Positions 36,450 to 45,278 of a stretch of 64,000 bases of DNA are shown here, in pieces. Positions within the stretch are counted from its first letter, which is position 1; each line of letters starts with the position of its first letter. A program made the translations under genes and the position numbers. Under the pieces are notes generated by a model. The model ran no database searches and had not been told where the DNA came from. It worked only from the letters and a program-made list of their open reading frames with translations. This stretch comes from Cytophagales bacterium (lineage in GTDB: Bacteria; Bacteroidota; Bacteroidia; Cytophagales; Microscillaceae): NCBI GenBank assembly GCA_013298075.1, contig JAAFJG010000022.1:1-64000 (forward strand), in the 5' to 3' direction.

Positions 36450-37256
36450 TTATTTTTTACGTAATTTTTTTATTTCCTCGATTGTTAAATTTGTTTCCAA
36501 AGCCTGCTCAAATTCTATTTTTCTTGTCGTTTCATCAAGAAATAATTTTTGTTGAGATTCATAATGTTCTCGTTCTTTTGGTTCGAAATACATTTTTTTT
36601 AGGCTTAAATTTGCCTTTTTTATCTCCTCAACTTCTTGTAATTCTTTAGGTAATTGGTCATTGGCATATCGATAAGCATAATTTAAAAAATTAATCCAAC
36701 GCTCCAATATACTATAATCAAATAATTTTTTACTTTTTAATTTTTCTTTTTGTAACTCAATAAAGTACAAATCTAAATAATCTAAATCATTGTGCATTTC
36801 ATTGGTTTCTCTGTCTTTCAAAACAAAACAACGATGATATTCTTCATCTTGAAAAAATTCAAAATCCAATAAACTAATGACGATACATTTTTTTAATTCT
36901 ATATAACCCAATGGTTTTGTTTTTTTTGTTTTATGTAGATTTGTATCATCGTCTAATTGCGAGCCGAATATTTTTGCCCAATAATACAAAGTTCTTTTTC
37001 CATAAAAAGTACTTCCTTTTATTTGCATTTCAATATCATACTGAACGCCATTCGAGTCTTCTGCTTTGATGTCCAGAATCGATAATTTTCCTGCCAAATA
37101 ATCAGGTAAATTGTATGGATTTTTTAAGATTAGACTTTCAATTTGTTGTGTTGGAGGCAAAATAGCATTGACCAAAGAAAGTAATAAATCTTTATTTTCT
37201 TCACTTCCAAATAGTTTTTTGAAAACTAAATCTACTTTTGGATTGATAAGAGCCAT
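36450..37256 (-). CDS. Rpn-family PD-(D/E)XK nuclease, tandem copy B (51-residue internal deletion)
   Basis: The 268-residue protein is the same as copy A up to QALE at residue 256, then jumps to TNLTIEEIKKLRKK, so 51 residues of the charged coiled coil are missing in frame. The nuclease core is intact. A single synonymous base change (TTA to TTG for the Leu before the join) is the only substitution I noticed in the comparison. It may be the parent or the daughter of the duplication. Its start is 47 bases beyond the stop of gldH on the same strand side. Confidence 0.88.
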   Translation of the reverse strand: MALINPKVDLVFKKLFGSEENKDLLLSLVNAILPPTQQIESLILKNPYNLPDYLAGKLSILDIKAEDSNGVQYDIEMQIKGSTFYGKRTLYYWAKIFGSQLDDDTNLHKTKKTKPLGYIELKKCIVISLLDFEFFQDEEYHRCFVLKDRETNEMHNDLDYLDLYFIELQKEKLKSKKLFDYSILERWINFLNYAYRYANDQLPKELQEVEEIKKANLSLKKMYFEPKEREHYESQQKLFLDETTRKIEFEQALETNLTIEEIKKLRKK

Positions 37257-37303
37257 ATTTTTAGTTTTATTTTCTAAAGTTTATTTATATTCACACAAAA
37301 AAA

Positions 37304-37777
37304 TTATTCTACTTTTTCTAATCGTATGCCCACTGCTTGTAATCCTTCGAGAGGATTTTTACGCATATATTGTTTGATTTTAAAATAATAAATTCCTTTT
37401 TTCGTAAATTTAAAATTCGTTAAACTTGGGTGCAATAATTGATGCGTATAAACTCCACCAACTCCATTCCCAAAAGGTTTTCCTGTTTTGGCATCAAATA
37501 AAGTAGCATTTTGCAACTCGGTTCTTACTAAATTTCCCTTTTCATCTTTCAAATGATAAGTTAAATATAAATTATAAAAAGGATAACTTTTTGTATTCCT
37601 AAAATTATAGTAAAAATTATATTTTACGTCTATTTCTTGAATATCAAACTTAAAAGTTAAAGTTGAATCAGCATACCAACTGCTATTTTTTAAATCATAA
37701 TTTTTTTCATACACCGCAGGCGTACCACAACTACACAAATAACACAACAAAACAAATACTAACAAAACATATTTCAT
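37304..37777 (-). CDS. gldH: Gliding motility lipoprotein GldH
   Basis: A lipoprotein signal ends in CSC (lipid Cys17), followed by a 140-residue beta-rich domain with YDLKNSSWYADSTLTFKFDI, YPFYNLYLTYHLKD and a C-terminal YMRKNPLEGLQAVGIRLEK. These are the conserved blocks of GldH, a lipoprotein required for gliding in Flavobacterium johnsoniae and found across Bacteroidota. Length (157 aa) agrees. A TATCTTTG element on the minus strand (37815-37808) with a TTTT -33 element at 19-base spacing is its likely promoter, back to back with that of ruvB. Confidence 0.9.
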   Translation of the reverse strand: MKYVLLVFVLLCYLCSCGTPAVYEKNYDLKNSSWYADSTLTFKFDIQEIDVKYNFYYNFRNTKSYPFYNLYLTYHLKDEKGNLVRTELQNATLFDAKTGKPFGNGVGGVYTHQLLHPSLTNFKFTKKGIYYFKIKQYMRKNPLEGLQAVGIRLEKVE

Positions 37778-37850
37778 TTTTTTTATCGAATTTTATTATT
37801 TTTTTCGCAAAGATAATAAAAAAAAATGAAAATAAAAATACCTTTTTGCA

Positions 37851-37882
37851 TTTGTTTTATTTTTATTTTTTGACTATCTTTG
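37851..37882 (+). promoter_or_regulatory. Consensus-like promoter for ruvB
   Basis: TTTG at 37851-37854, a 20-base spacer and TATCTTTG at 37875-37882; the ruvB ATG is at 37902. It overlaps the divergent gldH promoter region. Confidence 0.65.
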
Positions 37883-37901
37883 CAAATATTAAATAAACAA
37901 A

Positions 37902-38924
37902 ATGAAAGAATATTTGAAAGGCGATAAAGAAAATTTATCAGAAAATGAAAAAACAATAGAAAAAGCATTAAGACCGCTTAGTTTTAGTGATTTTACAGGG
38001 CAAGAAAAAATTATTGAAAACGTAAAAATTTTTGTAGCAGCAGCAAGTAAAAGAAAAGAAGCACTAGACCATGTACTTTTACATGGACCTCCGGGCTTAG
38101 GAAAAACTACTCTTTCTCATATTATTGCCAATGAATTGAAAGCACAACTTAAAATTACTTCGGGTCCTGTTTTGGATAAACCGAGCGATTTGGCGGGTTT
38201 ATTAACGAATTTGCAAGCGTATGATGTGTTATTTATTGATGAAATTCATAGATTAAATCCAATTGTAGAAGAATATTTATATTCTGCAATGGAAGATTAT
38301 AAAATCGATATTATGTTAGATTCGGGAGCAAATGCTCGAACTATCCAAATTTCTTTAAATCCTTTTACGTTAATAGGAGCGACCACAAGAGCGGGACTTT
38401 TGACTGCTCCTTTGCGGGCAAGATTTGGCATTAATGCACGTTTAGAGTATTATGACGCAGAATTATTGACCGAAATTGTGAAACGTTCTTGTAAAATTTT
38501 GAATACTCCTATTGAAGACCCAGCCGCTTATGAAATTGCTTCAAGAAGTCGTGGAACGCCTCGAATTGCCAATAATTTATTGAGAAGAACAAGAGATTTT
38601 GCACAAGTAAAAGGACAAGGAACGATTACGATGGGCATCGCAAAAATGGCATTAGACGCATTAGAAGTCGATCAAAATGGACTCGATGAAATGGATAATC
38701 GTATTTTATCAACCATTATCGAAAAATTTAAAGGAGGTCCTGTCGGTTTGATAACGATTGCCACTGCTTGTGGAGAAGAAGCGGAAACAATAGAGGAAGT
38801 GTATGAACCTTTTTTGATTAAAGAAGGTTACATCAATCGTACTTCGCGTGGGCGCGAAGCCACCGAAAAAGCATACAAACATATTGGTTTTGAATATAAT
38901 AAAAATAAAGATTTGTTTGCTTGA
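37902..38924 (+). CDS. ruvB: Holliday junction branch-migration helicase RuvB
   Basis: The 340-residue AAA+ ATPase has [15 protein letters not shown], Walker [13 protein letters not shown], Walker [11 protein letters not shown], sensor-1 [18 protein letters not shown] and a winged-helix C-terminus with [28 protein letters not shown]. It drives branch migration with RuvA. The ruvA and ruvC genes are not adjacent. The TATCTTTG promoter of the following gene lies across its stop. Confidence 0.97.
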   Translation: MKEYLKGDKENLSENEKTIEKALRPLSFSDFTGQEKIIENVKIFVAAASKRKEALDHVLLHGPPGLGKTTLSHIIANELKAQLKITSGPVLDKPSDLAGLLTNLQAYDVLFIDEIHRLNPIVEEYLYSAMEDYKIDIMLDSGANARTIQISLNPFTLIGATTRAGLLTAPLRARFGINARLEYYDAELLTEIVKRSCKILNTPIEDPAAYEIASRSRGTPRIANNLLRRTRDFAQVKGQGTITMGIAKMALDALEVDQNGLDEMDNRILSTIIEKFKGGPVGLITIATACGEEAETIEEVYEPFLIKEGYINRTSRGREATEKAYKHIGFEYNKNKDLFA

Positions 38925-38943
38925 TAAAAAACTTATATCTTTG
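38912..38943 (+). promoter_or_regulatory. Consensus-like promoter for ccmE and the permease
   Basis: TTTG at 38912-38915 (inside the last ruvB codons), a 20-base spacer and TATCTTTG at 38936-38943, 29 bases before the ccmE ATG. Confidence 0.6.
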
Positions 38944-38972
38944 CATAAAAAATAAGATAAAAAAATAAAAAA

Positions 38973-39383
38973 ATGAAACTTTTACATATTATTGGATTGA
39001 TTGGAATTGCGATTGCGATTGCAATGATTATCACTACTTTGGGGGATGCAAGTCGTTATGTTTCTTTTGATGAGGCTTGCACAATGGCAAAAAACGGCAA
39101 TAAAAACAAAATTCACGTGGTTGGAACGCTCAAAAAAAATACAAAAGGCAATCCAATTCAAGTATATTATGATGCGGTCAAAGACCCTAATTATTTCAAA
39201 TTTACTTTGATTGATAACAATAAAAAAGAATATCCTGTGATTTATCGTAATCCAAAACCTGCAGATTTTGAACGTTCTGAACAAGTGGTTGTGGTTGGGA
39301 GTGTGGTAGGAGAAGAATTTCACGCCAAAGAAATTTTAATGAAATGTCCCTCAAAATACGAAGAAAAAGAAGTTAAAATGTAG
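38973..39383 (+). CDS. ccmE: CcmE-type haem chaperone with the CxxxY (cysteine) variant motif
   Basis: The 136-residue protein has an N-terminal membrane anchor (about 3-22) and an OB-fold domain: HVVGTL, FTLIDNNKKEYPVIY and VVVVGSVVGEEFHAKEIL, as in CcmE. In place of the classical HxxxY haem-binding site it carries Cys125-Pro-Ser-Lys-Tyr129. The CxxxY type is known from archaea and some Deltaproteobacteria. It should bind haem covalently during cytochrome c maturation, if the rest of the pathway exists. The stop is three bases before the start of an FtsX-like permease gene, so both are one transcription unit. Confidence 0.85.
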   Translation: MKLLHIIGLIGIAIAIAMIITTLGDASRYVSFDEACTMAKNGNKNKIHVVGTLKKNTKGNPIQVYYDAVKDPNYFKFTLIDNNKKEYPVIYRNPKPADFERSEQVVVVGSVVGEEFHAKEILMKCPSKYEEKEVKM

Positions 39384-39385
39384 TT

Positions 39386-40603
39386 ATGAATATTTTTGTT
39401 ATCATTTTTGCCTATCTCCAAAAACGCTGGTTACATACTTTATTGAGTATTGTTCTGTTGGCTTTTGGCGTGGCAATGATTGTTTTTTTGTTGCTTGTTC
39501 AACCACAAATTGAGCAACATTTTTGGAAAAATACCAAAGGAATTAAAATGGTGATTGGGGCGAAAGGAAGTCCTTTGCAATTAGTTTTATCTAACGTTTA
39601 TCATACTGCCAATCCAACAGGAAATATACCTTTATCAGAAGCAAAAAAAATTCAAAATAAGGTAAATAACTCGATTCCACTGGCTTTAGGTGATAATTTT
39701 GAAGGATATAGAATTGTAGGTACAACCACAGATTATCCCAAACATTATGGCGCAAAAATCAAAAAAGGAAGGCTTTGGGAAAGACCTTTTGAGGCAGTGA
39801 TTGGAGCAGAAGTAGCCAAAAAGTTATCTATTCAAATAGGACAAAAATTTGTAGGCGGACACGGATTAGACAAAAAAGGACACGCTCACGAAGACAAAAA
39901 ATATATTGTTGTTGGTATTTTAAATCCTACTTATACTGTTTTAGATAAATTGGTTTTGACTGATTTGAAAAGTATTTGGGAAATGCACCAAGAAAAAAAT
40001 GAAGTAGAAAACGAACCTCACATACACGCAGAAGGGGAGGAGCATGACGAGGACGAGAACAAAGAAATTACAGCGTTATTGATTACAAAACTAAAAAATC
40101 CTTTGCAAGCACTTAATTTGCCTCGATTTATCAACAAAGAAACAAATATGATGGCGGCTCAACCTGTGATAGAAATTCAAAATTTATTTGATGGTTTGGG
40201 AATCGGTGAAAAAGTATTACAAATATTGGCTTGGGTGATTGTGATGATGGCAATTTTGAGTATTTTTATTGCTTTGTATGATAGTTTAAAAAATAGAAAA
40301 TATGATTTGGCATTGATGAGAAGTTTGGGTGCATCAAAAAAACAAATTTTTATGCAAATTATTGTGCAAGGTTTTATATTGACTTTTTTAGGAAGTTTTT
40401 TAGGAATTATAATGGGACATTTATTGACAGAATGGGTGGGAAGTTTATCTCAAATCTCCGAACAAATGTATTTGACAGGCTTTTTTTGGGTCGATACAGA
40501 ATTATATATTCTTTTATTTTCGATTCCTTTGACAATTTTAACGTCTTTAATTCCTGCGTATCAAGCCTATAAAACACAACCTGCAAAGGTTTTGAGTGCG
40601 TAA
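39386..40603 (+). CDS. FtsX-like ABC permease with histidine-rich periplasmic loops
   Basis: The 405-residue protein has one N-terminal helix (about 16-38), a periplasmic MacB-like domain, and three C-terminal helices (about 278-400) with the FtsX motif ALMRSLGASKKQIF. Two clusters of His and acidic residues stand out in the outer domain: GGHGLDKKGHAHEDKK (about 153-168) and EPHIHAEGEEHDEDENKE (about 208-225). They look like metal-binding loops. The gene is joined to ccmE by a 2-base gap. No ATPase gene adjoins it. Function in haem, metal or lipoprotein export is an inference from these two facts. Confidence 0.78.
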   Translation: MNIFVIIFAYLQKRWLHTLLSIVLLAFGVAMIVFLLLVQPQIEQHFWKNTKGIKMVIGAKGSPLQLVLSNVYHTANPTGNIPLSEAKKIQNKVNNSIPLALGDNFEGYRIVGTTTDYPKHYGAKIKKGRLWERPFEAVIGAEVAKKLSIQIGQKFVGGHGLDKKGHAHEDKKYIVVGILNPTYTVLDKLVLTDLKSIWEMHQEKNEVENEPHIHAEGEEHDEDENKEITALLITKLKNPLQALNLPRFINKETNMMAAQPVIEIQNLFDGLGIGEKVLQILAWVIVMMAILSIFIALYDSLKNRKYDLALMRSLGASKKQIFMQIIVQGFILTFLGSFLGIIMGHLLTEWVGSLSQISEQMYLTGFFWVDTELYILLFSIPLTILTSLIPAYQAYKTQPAKVLSA

Positions 40604-40763
40604 AAAATTTTTTTTGATAAAGAAAAATATAAGTAGGAGAGGGGCTTTGTCGTTTTTTTTATCCTATTTATATGCTTTTTTTCAAAAAAATATTCTATTT
40701 TTGCATTGAAAATAAATAAAATGTTTTAATTTATTTTTATTTCACTATTTTTAATTTAATAAA

Positions 40764-42383
40764 ATGCGTTTTTTCTTTTGCTTATTTTTTCTATTTTTAT
40801 CTATTGATTTATCTGCACAAATAATAAAAAGCAATAATTTTCCTAATTTTCCTATCCAAAATGTTCAAAAAAAAATTTGGAATGATAATAAAGAAGAATA
40901 TAAAAAAGATAGTTTAACACTCAAAATTGACGAATACGAAAATATTATGCTAAAAAATTATCTCAAAAAAGATTCTTCTTTGTCTAATTTTGAATTTCGA
41001 AAGACTGAAAAAAGAATTTTTGTTGATGATAAAGCAACCGCTATTCAATTAAAAATAGGTTTTAGTAATTATGTTGGTGGTTTGTGGGGGTTTAATCTCA
41101 AAACTCATTCAGGCACACACACAAGTTATGAATTTGATGCCTCACAAAATTGGAGGAGAAATGGAGTAGTGGCAGATAGATTATCAGGAGAAAATGACTT
41201 GAATTTAGCTTTTAAAGTCCGTTTTCATTATGATTCTACTTTATACTTTCATAATTTTGATGTTCATTATGAAAGACAAAAAAGAGGATATTATGGTTAT
41301 TCATTGGCTGATTTGGAGCAAAATCAACAAACTGATACTTTATTTTTTAGTTGGAGAAAAGTAAAAGCACAAGGTTTTAGTTACAAAAGAATAAAAAAAG
41401 ATGGTTGGAGTATTCGTTATTATCTACAAAATCTTACCAAACAAGATATAGAAGAATTTCAATTAGGATCTGAATATTTTAAAAATTGGTACGTAAATAA
41501 AAAAAATAATTTTAATTTTATTTTAGATGTTGCCTCTATGACTTACCAAAATGCAGTAGTAAGAACTTGGTGGAATAATCATTTTCAATGGAAAGGCAAT
41601 CATAAAAAATTTCAATATGAAGTAAATGGAGGAGTTGTTATTCATAATGATGGCATCGAAAATCCTGTCAATCCATATATAAATGTAAATGGAATATATC
41701 AATTTGACCCAAAATGGAGAGTTCAGGCAAATATTGGCAATCAAATTATTCGAAGAACTTTGGATAATACAAGACAAGAAAATCTATTTTTAAATCCTCT
41801 TTCGAGATTAAGAAACGATGACGTAAATTATTTAGAATTTAAAACGTCTTATTTTGTAAAGCCAAATTGGGAAATTCAGATGCAAATTGGACAAAATAGA
41901 CATCTATATAAAGGATTGTTTTTTAATATGCCCACAGACATCGGAAAATTTGGCATTTTTTATGATAATATGATAGAAAAGCATTTGAAATTGAATACAT
42001 TTTATCAACAAAAAGAACACCAATTAACTATGCAAATGTCATTTTTTGATTATAAAACTTCAAGACAAACAAAAGCATGGCATTTGCCTAATTTTACTTT
42101 GCTTTTAGGTTGGAAATTTAAACCTGAATTTAAAAAATGGCAAATCAATACACACATCGAAATTTTATCAGGAATAAATGTTTTGATGCCCGAAACAGAA
42201 ACAACACAACTATTGCAACCGATTGCGAATGGCAAAGTAGAAGGTGAATATTTGCTTGCCAAAAAATTTTATACATTTTTTTCTATAAATAATTTGTTTT
42301 TTCAAAAATATCAACGTTATTTGTCTTACATACAAGTCCCATTTCACTTTACTATTGGATTAAAATATGAACTCAGAAGGTAA
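40764..42383 (+). CDS. Outer-membrane beta-barrel protein (TonB-receptor-like barrel, unknown substrate)
   Basis: A signal peptide ends at SAQ (residue 19). The rest, some 520 residues, alternates aromatic and polar residues as in a large outer-membrane barrel, with many turns of type DPKWRVQANIG and a final strand PFHFTIGLKYELRR. There is no obvious plug domain or TonB box, so it is a barrel of the porin/TonB-receptor-like kind rather than a full receptor. Its last 17 bases overlap the start of the HU/SPOR gene. This pairing, barrel plus HU/SPOR protein, is familiar in Bacteroidota. Confidence 0.75.
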   Translation: MRFFFCLFFLFLSIDLSAQIIKSNNFPNFPIQNVQKKIWNDNKEEYKKDSLTLKIDEYENIMLKNYLKKDSSLSNFEFRKTEKRIFVDDKATAIQLKIGFSNYVGGLWGFNLKTHSGTHTSYEFDASQNWRRNGVVADRLSGENDLNLAFKVRFHYDSTLYFHNFDVHYERQKRGYYGYSLADLEQNQQTDTLFFSWRKVKAQGFSYKRIKKDGWSIRYYLQNLTKQDIEEFQLGSEYFKNWYVNKKNNFNFILDVASMTYQNAVVRTWWNNHFQWKGNHKKFQYEVNGGVVIHNDGIENPVNPYINVNGIYQFDPKWRVQANIGNQIIRRTLDNTRQENLFLNPLSRLRNDDVNYLEFKTSYFVKPNWEIQMQIGQNRHLYKGLFFNMPTDIGKFGIFYDNMIEKHLKLNTFYQQKEHQLTMQMSFFDYKTSRQTKAWHLPNFTLLLGWKFKPEFKKWQINTHIEILSGINVLMPETETTQLLQPIANGKVEGEYLLAKKFYTFFSINNLFFQKYQRYLSYIQVPFHFTIGLKYELRR

Positions 42384-43644
42384 TATCCTCGAAAAATATA
42401 TGAAAGAATGGTTAATGTCTAACGATACATTGACTATTCCCGATTTCGGTACATTTCACGCACAATACCAAAGTGCAAGTGTGCAGGCAGGCGTACATAA
42501 GATTATGCCGCCCAATAAAATCATTTCTTTTAGTACAGACAAAAAAGAAGATGATGGCGAATTGCTAAGTTTTTTGGTGCAAAATAAACATTTGGAATTA
42601 GATGAAGCACAAATGCTGATGAAAGAATATGTTAATTTTGTGCAAGAAGATTTATTCAACAAAAAAAAATATATTGCTCACGGATTAGGAACTTGGTTTT
42701 TGAAACCTGACCATTCGATTAGTTTTCAAACCGAAGAAGACACCAATATGAGTGCTGAAAGTTTTGGATTAGGAACGGTTTATACTGCTCCAATCAATAA
42801 AACTACTATGCCACAAAATTCTGTTGAAGACGCACAAGAAAGCGTTATCAAAGATTTTGACGTAGAAGAAAAAGCAAAACAAAAAAAAATTGATAACGAA
42901 AATAAAACTCAAAAATCAAAAACTAACGCATTTGGTTTTGATGAAAATGATAAAGAGTTTTATGATGACGAGGAAGAAGATGATATTGTGGTGGAAGAAG
43001 AAATCATGGAGAAAAATAAAAGGCAAAAATATACACTTGCCGCTTTAGTTTTGTTATTATTATTTCTTGGAATTGGTTTTACTTTGGTTTTCTTTCCTGA
43101 AGTATTTGGAACAAGAAAAAAACAAACCATCGCAGAAAAAGAACAACAAGTAAAAGATACGATTGATAAAAAACAAGCATTTAAAGAACCGAATGACAAT
43201 GAAGAACCAGAAGAAGAAAAAGGTGAAAAAACGGAAAAAGATGCGAAAGAAAAATCAAACAAAGATACTAAAAAAGCAGAAACACCTGAAGCACGCAAAA
43301 AACGTTTAGAAACACGCAAAAGAAAAATACAAGATTTGCCCGAAGTGTCAGGAAAAGATTTGGAAAAAGGAGCAGGCGATAATGCTAGTCCGCCCAAAAA
43401 TTTAAAAGATATTGAGGTGAAAAACAAAGGAAATAAATTTTATGTCGTGATTGCCAGTTTTGATACTGAACCAAAAGCCTATAAATATATCAATCATTTG
43501 CAAAAAAAAGGTTTCAATAATTTAAAACTTATCAAAGGCGAAAGCAATAGAGTTTCGATTGGCGAATTTGCTAATACTGTTGAGGCACAAAAACGAAAAG
43601 CAGAAATTAAAAAGAAATATAGTTTGGAGAGTTGGGTTTTTTAA
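42367..43644 (+). CDS. HU-CCDC81-like and SPOR domain protein
   Basis: The 425-residue protein has an N-terminal pair of HU-like DNA-binding-fold domains (about 1-145: LSNDTLTIPDFGTFHAQY-like start, YIAHGLGTWFL), a charged linker, one membrane helix (about 220-242), a long Lys/Glu-rich linker and a C-terminal SPOR domain (about 355-425, FYVVIASFDTEPKAYKYINH). SPOR domains bind denuded glycan strands at division sites; CCDC81-type HU domains are a Bacteroidota peculiarity of unknown ligand. It begins inside the end of the barrel gene, so translation is likely coupled. Confidence 0.88.
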   Translation: MNSEGNILEKYMKEWLMSNDTLTIPDFGTFHAQYQSASVQAGVHKIMPPNKIISFSTDKKEDDGELLSFLVQNKHLELDEAQMLMKEYVNFVQEDLFNKKKYIAHGLGTWFLKPDHSISFQTEEDTNMSAESFGLGTVYTAPINKTTMPQNSVEDAQESVIKDFDVEEKAKQKKIDNENKTQKSKTNAFGFDENDKEFYDDEEEDDIVVEEEIMEKNKRQKYTLAALVLLLLFLGIGFTLVFFPEVFGTRKKQTIAEKEQQVKDTIDKKQAFKEPNDNEEPEEEKGEKTEKDAKEKSNKDTKKAETPEARKKRLETRKRKIQDLPEVSGKDLEKGAGDNASPPKNLKDIEVKNKGNKFYVVIASFDTEPKAYKYINHLQKKGFNNLKLIKGESNRVSIGEFANTVEAQKRKAEIKKKYSLESWVF

Positions 43645-43676
43645 ACATTCAACCAATTATTTCAAAAAAAATCAAT

Positions 43677-43719
43677 AAAAAAAATACTTTTGAAAAATAA
43701 GATTTCAAAAGTATTTTTT
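43677..43719. terminator. Bidirectional terminator between the SPOR gene and ffh
   Basis: AAATACTTTTGAAA pairs with TTTCAAAAGTATTT around a 7-base loop, with A and T runs on the two sides, so it suits both convergent genes. Confidence 0.8.
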
Positions 43720-43752
43720 ATTTTTATTTGTATAAATCAAATCAATCGTTTT

Positions 43753-45060
43753 CTAAAACCATTTTTTACCGCCTGATTGACTATTCATTTTTTTCATCAT
43801 TTTTTTCATATCATTAAATTGTTTGAGCAAATTATTGACTTCTGTCACGGTTGTTCCGCTACCATCAGCAATTCTTTTGCGTCTTCTTCCATCAATAATA
43901 TCAGGATTTTGTCTTTCTTTCATCGTCATTGAATGAATAATTGCTTTCAAAGGTACAAACGCATTTTCATCAATTTCTTGATTTTTTATAAATTTACTTA
44001 CTCCCGGAATCATTCCTATAATATCTTTGATACTTCCCATTTTTTTCATTTGGTCAATTTGTACCAAAAAGTCATTAAAATCAAATTGATTTTTACGAAT
44101 ATTCGCAGCCACTTTTTTACTTTCTTCACTATCAAATGCTCTTTGCGCTCTTTCTACCAAAGAAAGTACATCACCCATATTCAAAATACGGCTTGCCATA
44201 CGATCAGGATAAAACACATCAATAGCGTCCATGGTTTCGCCTGTTCCGATAAATTTAATAGGTTTATCTACTACATTTCGAATCGAAAGAGCCGCACCAC
44301 CTCGAGCATCGCCATCTAATTTTGTCAATACAACGCCTGTAAAATCTAATTTTTCGTTGAAGGCTTTGGCTGTATTGACCGCATCTTGTCCTGTCATTGC
44401 ATCAACTACAAACAAAATTTCACTTGGATTTAGATTTTGTTTTAATAAAGCAATTTCAGTCATCATCTGCTCATCAATCGCCAAACGTCCAGCAGTATCA
44501 ATAATCAAGACTTGATTATGATTTTCTTTTGCTTTTGCTAAGGCATTTTTAGCAATTTCTAACGGATTTTTATTGTCAATTTCAGTATAAACATCCACTC
44601 CTACTTGCTCTGCCAATACTTTTAATTGTTCAATTGCAGCTGGTCTATATACGTCACACGCCACCAAAAGCGGTTTTTTATTTTGTCTTTTGAGATGAGC
44701 AGCCAATTTTCCTGAGAAAGTTGTCTTTCCTGAACCTTGCAAACCTGACATCAAAATAATGGCTGGATTTCCTGTCAATATCAAACTTTCGGCAGTGCCA
44801 CCCATTAATTTTGCTAATTCATCGGCGGTAATTTTGGTGAGCATTTCACCAGGATTTACGTTGATAAAAATTTTTCGCCCTAATGCTTCTTCTTTGATTT
44901 TGTCTGTAACATCTTTGGCTACTTTATAATTTACGTCAGCCTCTACCAATGCTTTTCTAATTTCTTTGATAGTGGCGGCAACGTTTATTTCTGTAATTTT
45001 ATTTTTTCCTGTAAGCCCTTTGAGTGCTTGATTTATATTATTAGCAAGTGATTCGAACAT
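43753..45060 (-). CDS. ffh: Signal recognition particle protein Ffh
   Basis: The 435-residue GTPase has an N domain, G domain motifs GLQGSGKTTFSGKLA, DTAGRLAIDEQMMTE and TKLDGDARGGAALS, and a methionine-rich M domain at the C-terminus (SMTMKERQNPDIIDGRRRKRIADGSGT...MKKMMKKM). It binds 4.5S RNA and targets nascent membrane and secreted proteins to FtsY. The gene is alone, ends at the bidirectional terminator, and is complete. Confidence 0.97.
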   Translation of the reverse strand: MFESLANNINQALKGLTGKNKITEINVAATIKEIRKALVEADVNYKVAKDVTDKIKEEALGRKIFINVNPGEMLTKITADELAKLMGGTAESLILTGNPAIILMSGLQGSGKTTFSGKLAAHLKRQNKKPLLVACDVYRPAAIEQLKVLAEQVGVDVYTEIDNKNPLEIAKNALAKAKENHNQVLIIDTAGRLAIDEQMMTEIALLKQNLNPSEILFVVDAMTGQDAVNTAKAFNEKLDFTGVVLTKLDGDARGGAALSIRNVVDKPIKFIGTGETMDAIDVFYPDRMASRILNMGDVLSLVERAQRAFDSEESKKVAANIRKNQFDFNDFLVQIDQMKKMGSIKDIIGMIPGVSKFIKNQEIDENAFVPLKAIIHSMTMKERQNPDIIDGRRRKRIADGSGTTVTEVNNLLKQFNDMKKMMKKMNSQSGGKKWF

Positions 45061-45161
45061 AATTTTTTAGAAATATTTTACAATATTGTTATTTTGGTTG
45101 CAAAATTACAATATTATTATAAATAATTAATATTTTGAATATTTTTTTTTTAGAATTTTTT

Positions 45162-45262
45162 GGTGCTGTCCTAAATCCGTTGCAAGAGATTTTAAATAAA
45201 ATTGTTGTAGATACTTTTTTTGAACATAAAAAATAAATTTGCAACGAGATTGGGACAGCATC
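45162..45262. repeat. MITE-like element, family B, copy 1
   Basis: The 101-base element has 24-base imperfect inverted ends (45162-45185 and 45239-45262), beginning GGTGCTGTCC and ending GGGACAGCATC, and both arms reach CGTTGCAA at the inner side. The core contains GTTGTAGATACTTTTTT. There is no coding content. A diverged copy is at 53045. It stands between ffh and the MFS gene; the MFS stop is 17 bases away. Confidence 0.7.
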
Positions 45263-45278
45263 GAATACTTTACGAATA

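Larger units (their letters stand above)
35472..37275. repeat. Direct tandem duplication of about 0.98/0.82 kb
   Basis: Two units with the same beginning (TTATTTTTTACGTAATTTTT, at 35472 and 36450) and the same end (GAGCCATATTTTTAGTTTT, up to about 36442 and 37269) lie head to tail. Near identity at the DNA level over at least 770 bases, including third codon positions, implies a recent event. The 153-base difference lies entirely within the coiled-coil coding part. Confidence 0.9.

Noticed and set aside
42960-43427. 155-codon antisense frame inside the HU/SPOR gene
   Set aside because: Ser/Phe-rich mirror of the Lys/Glu-rich linker; no independent coding sign.
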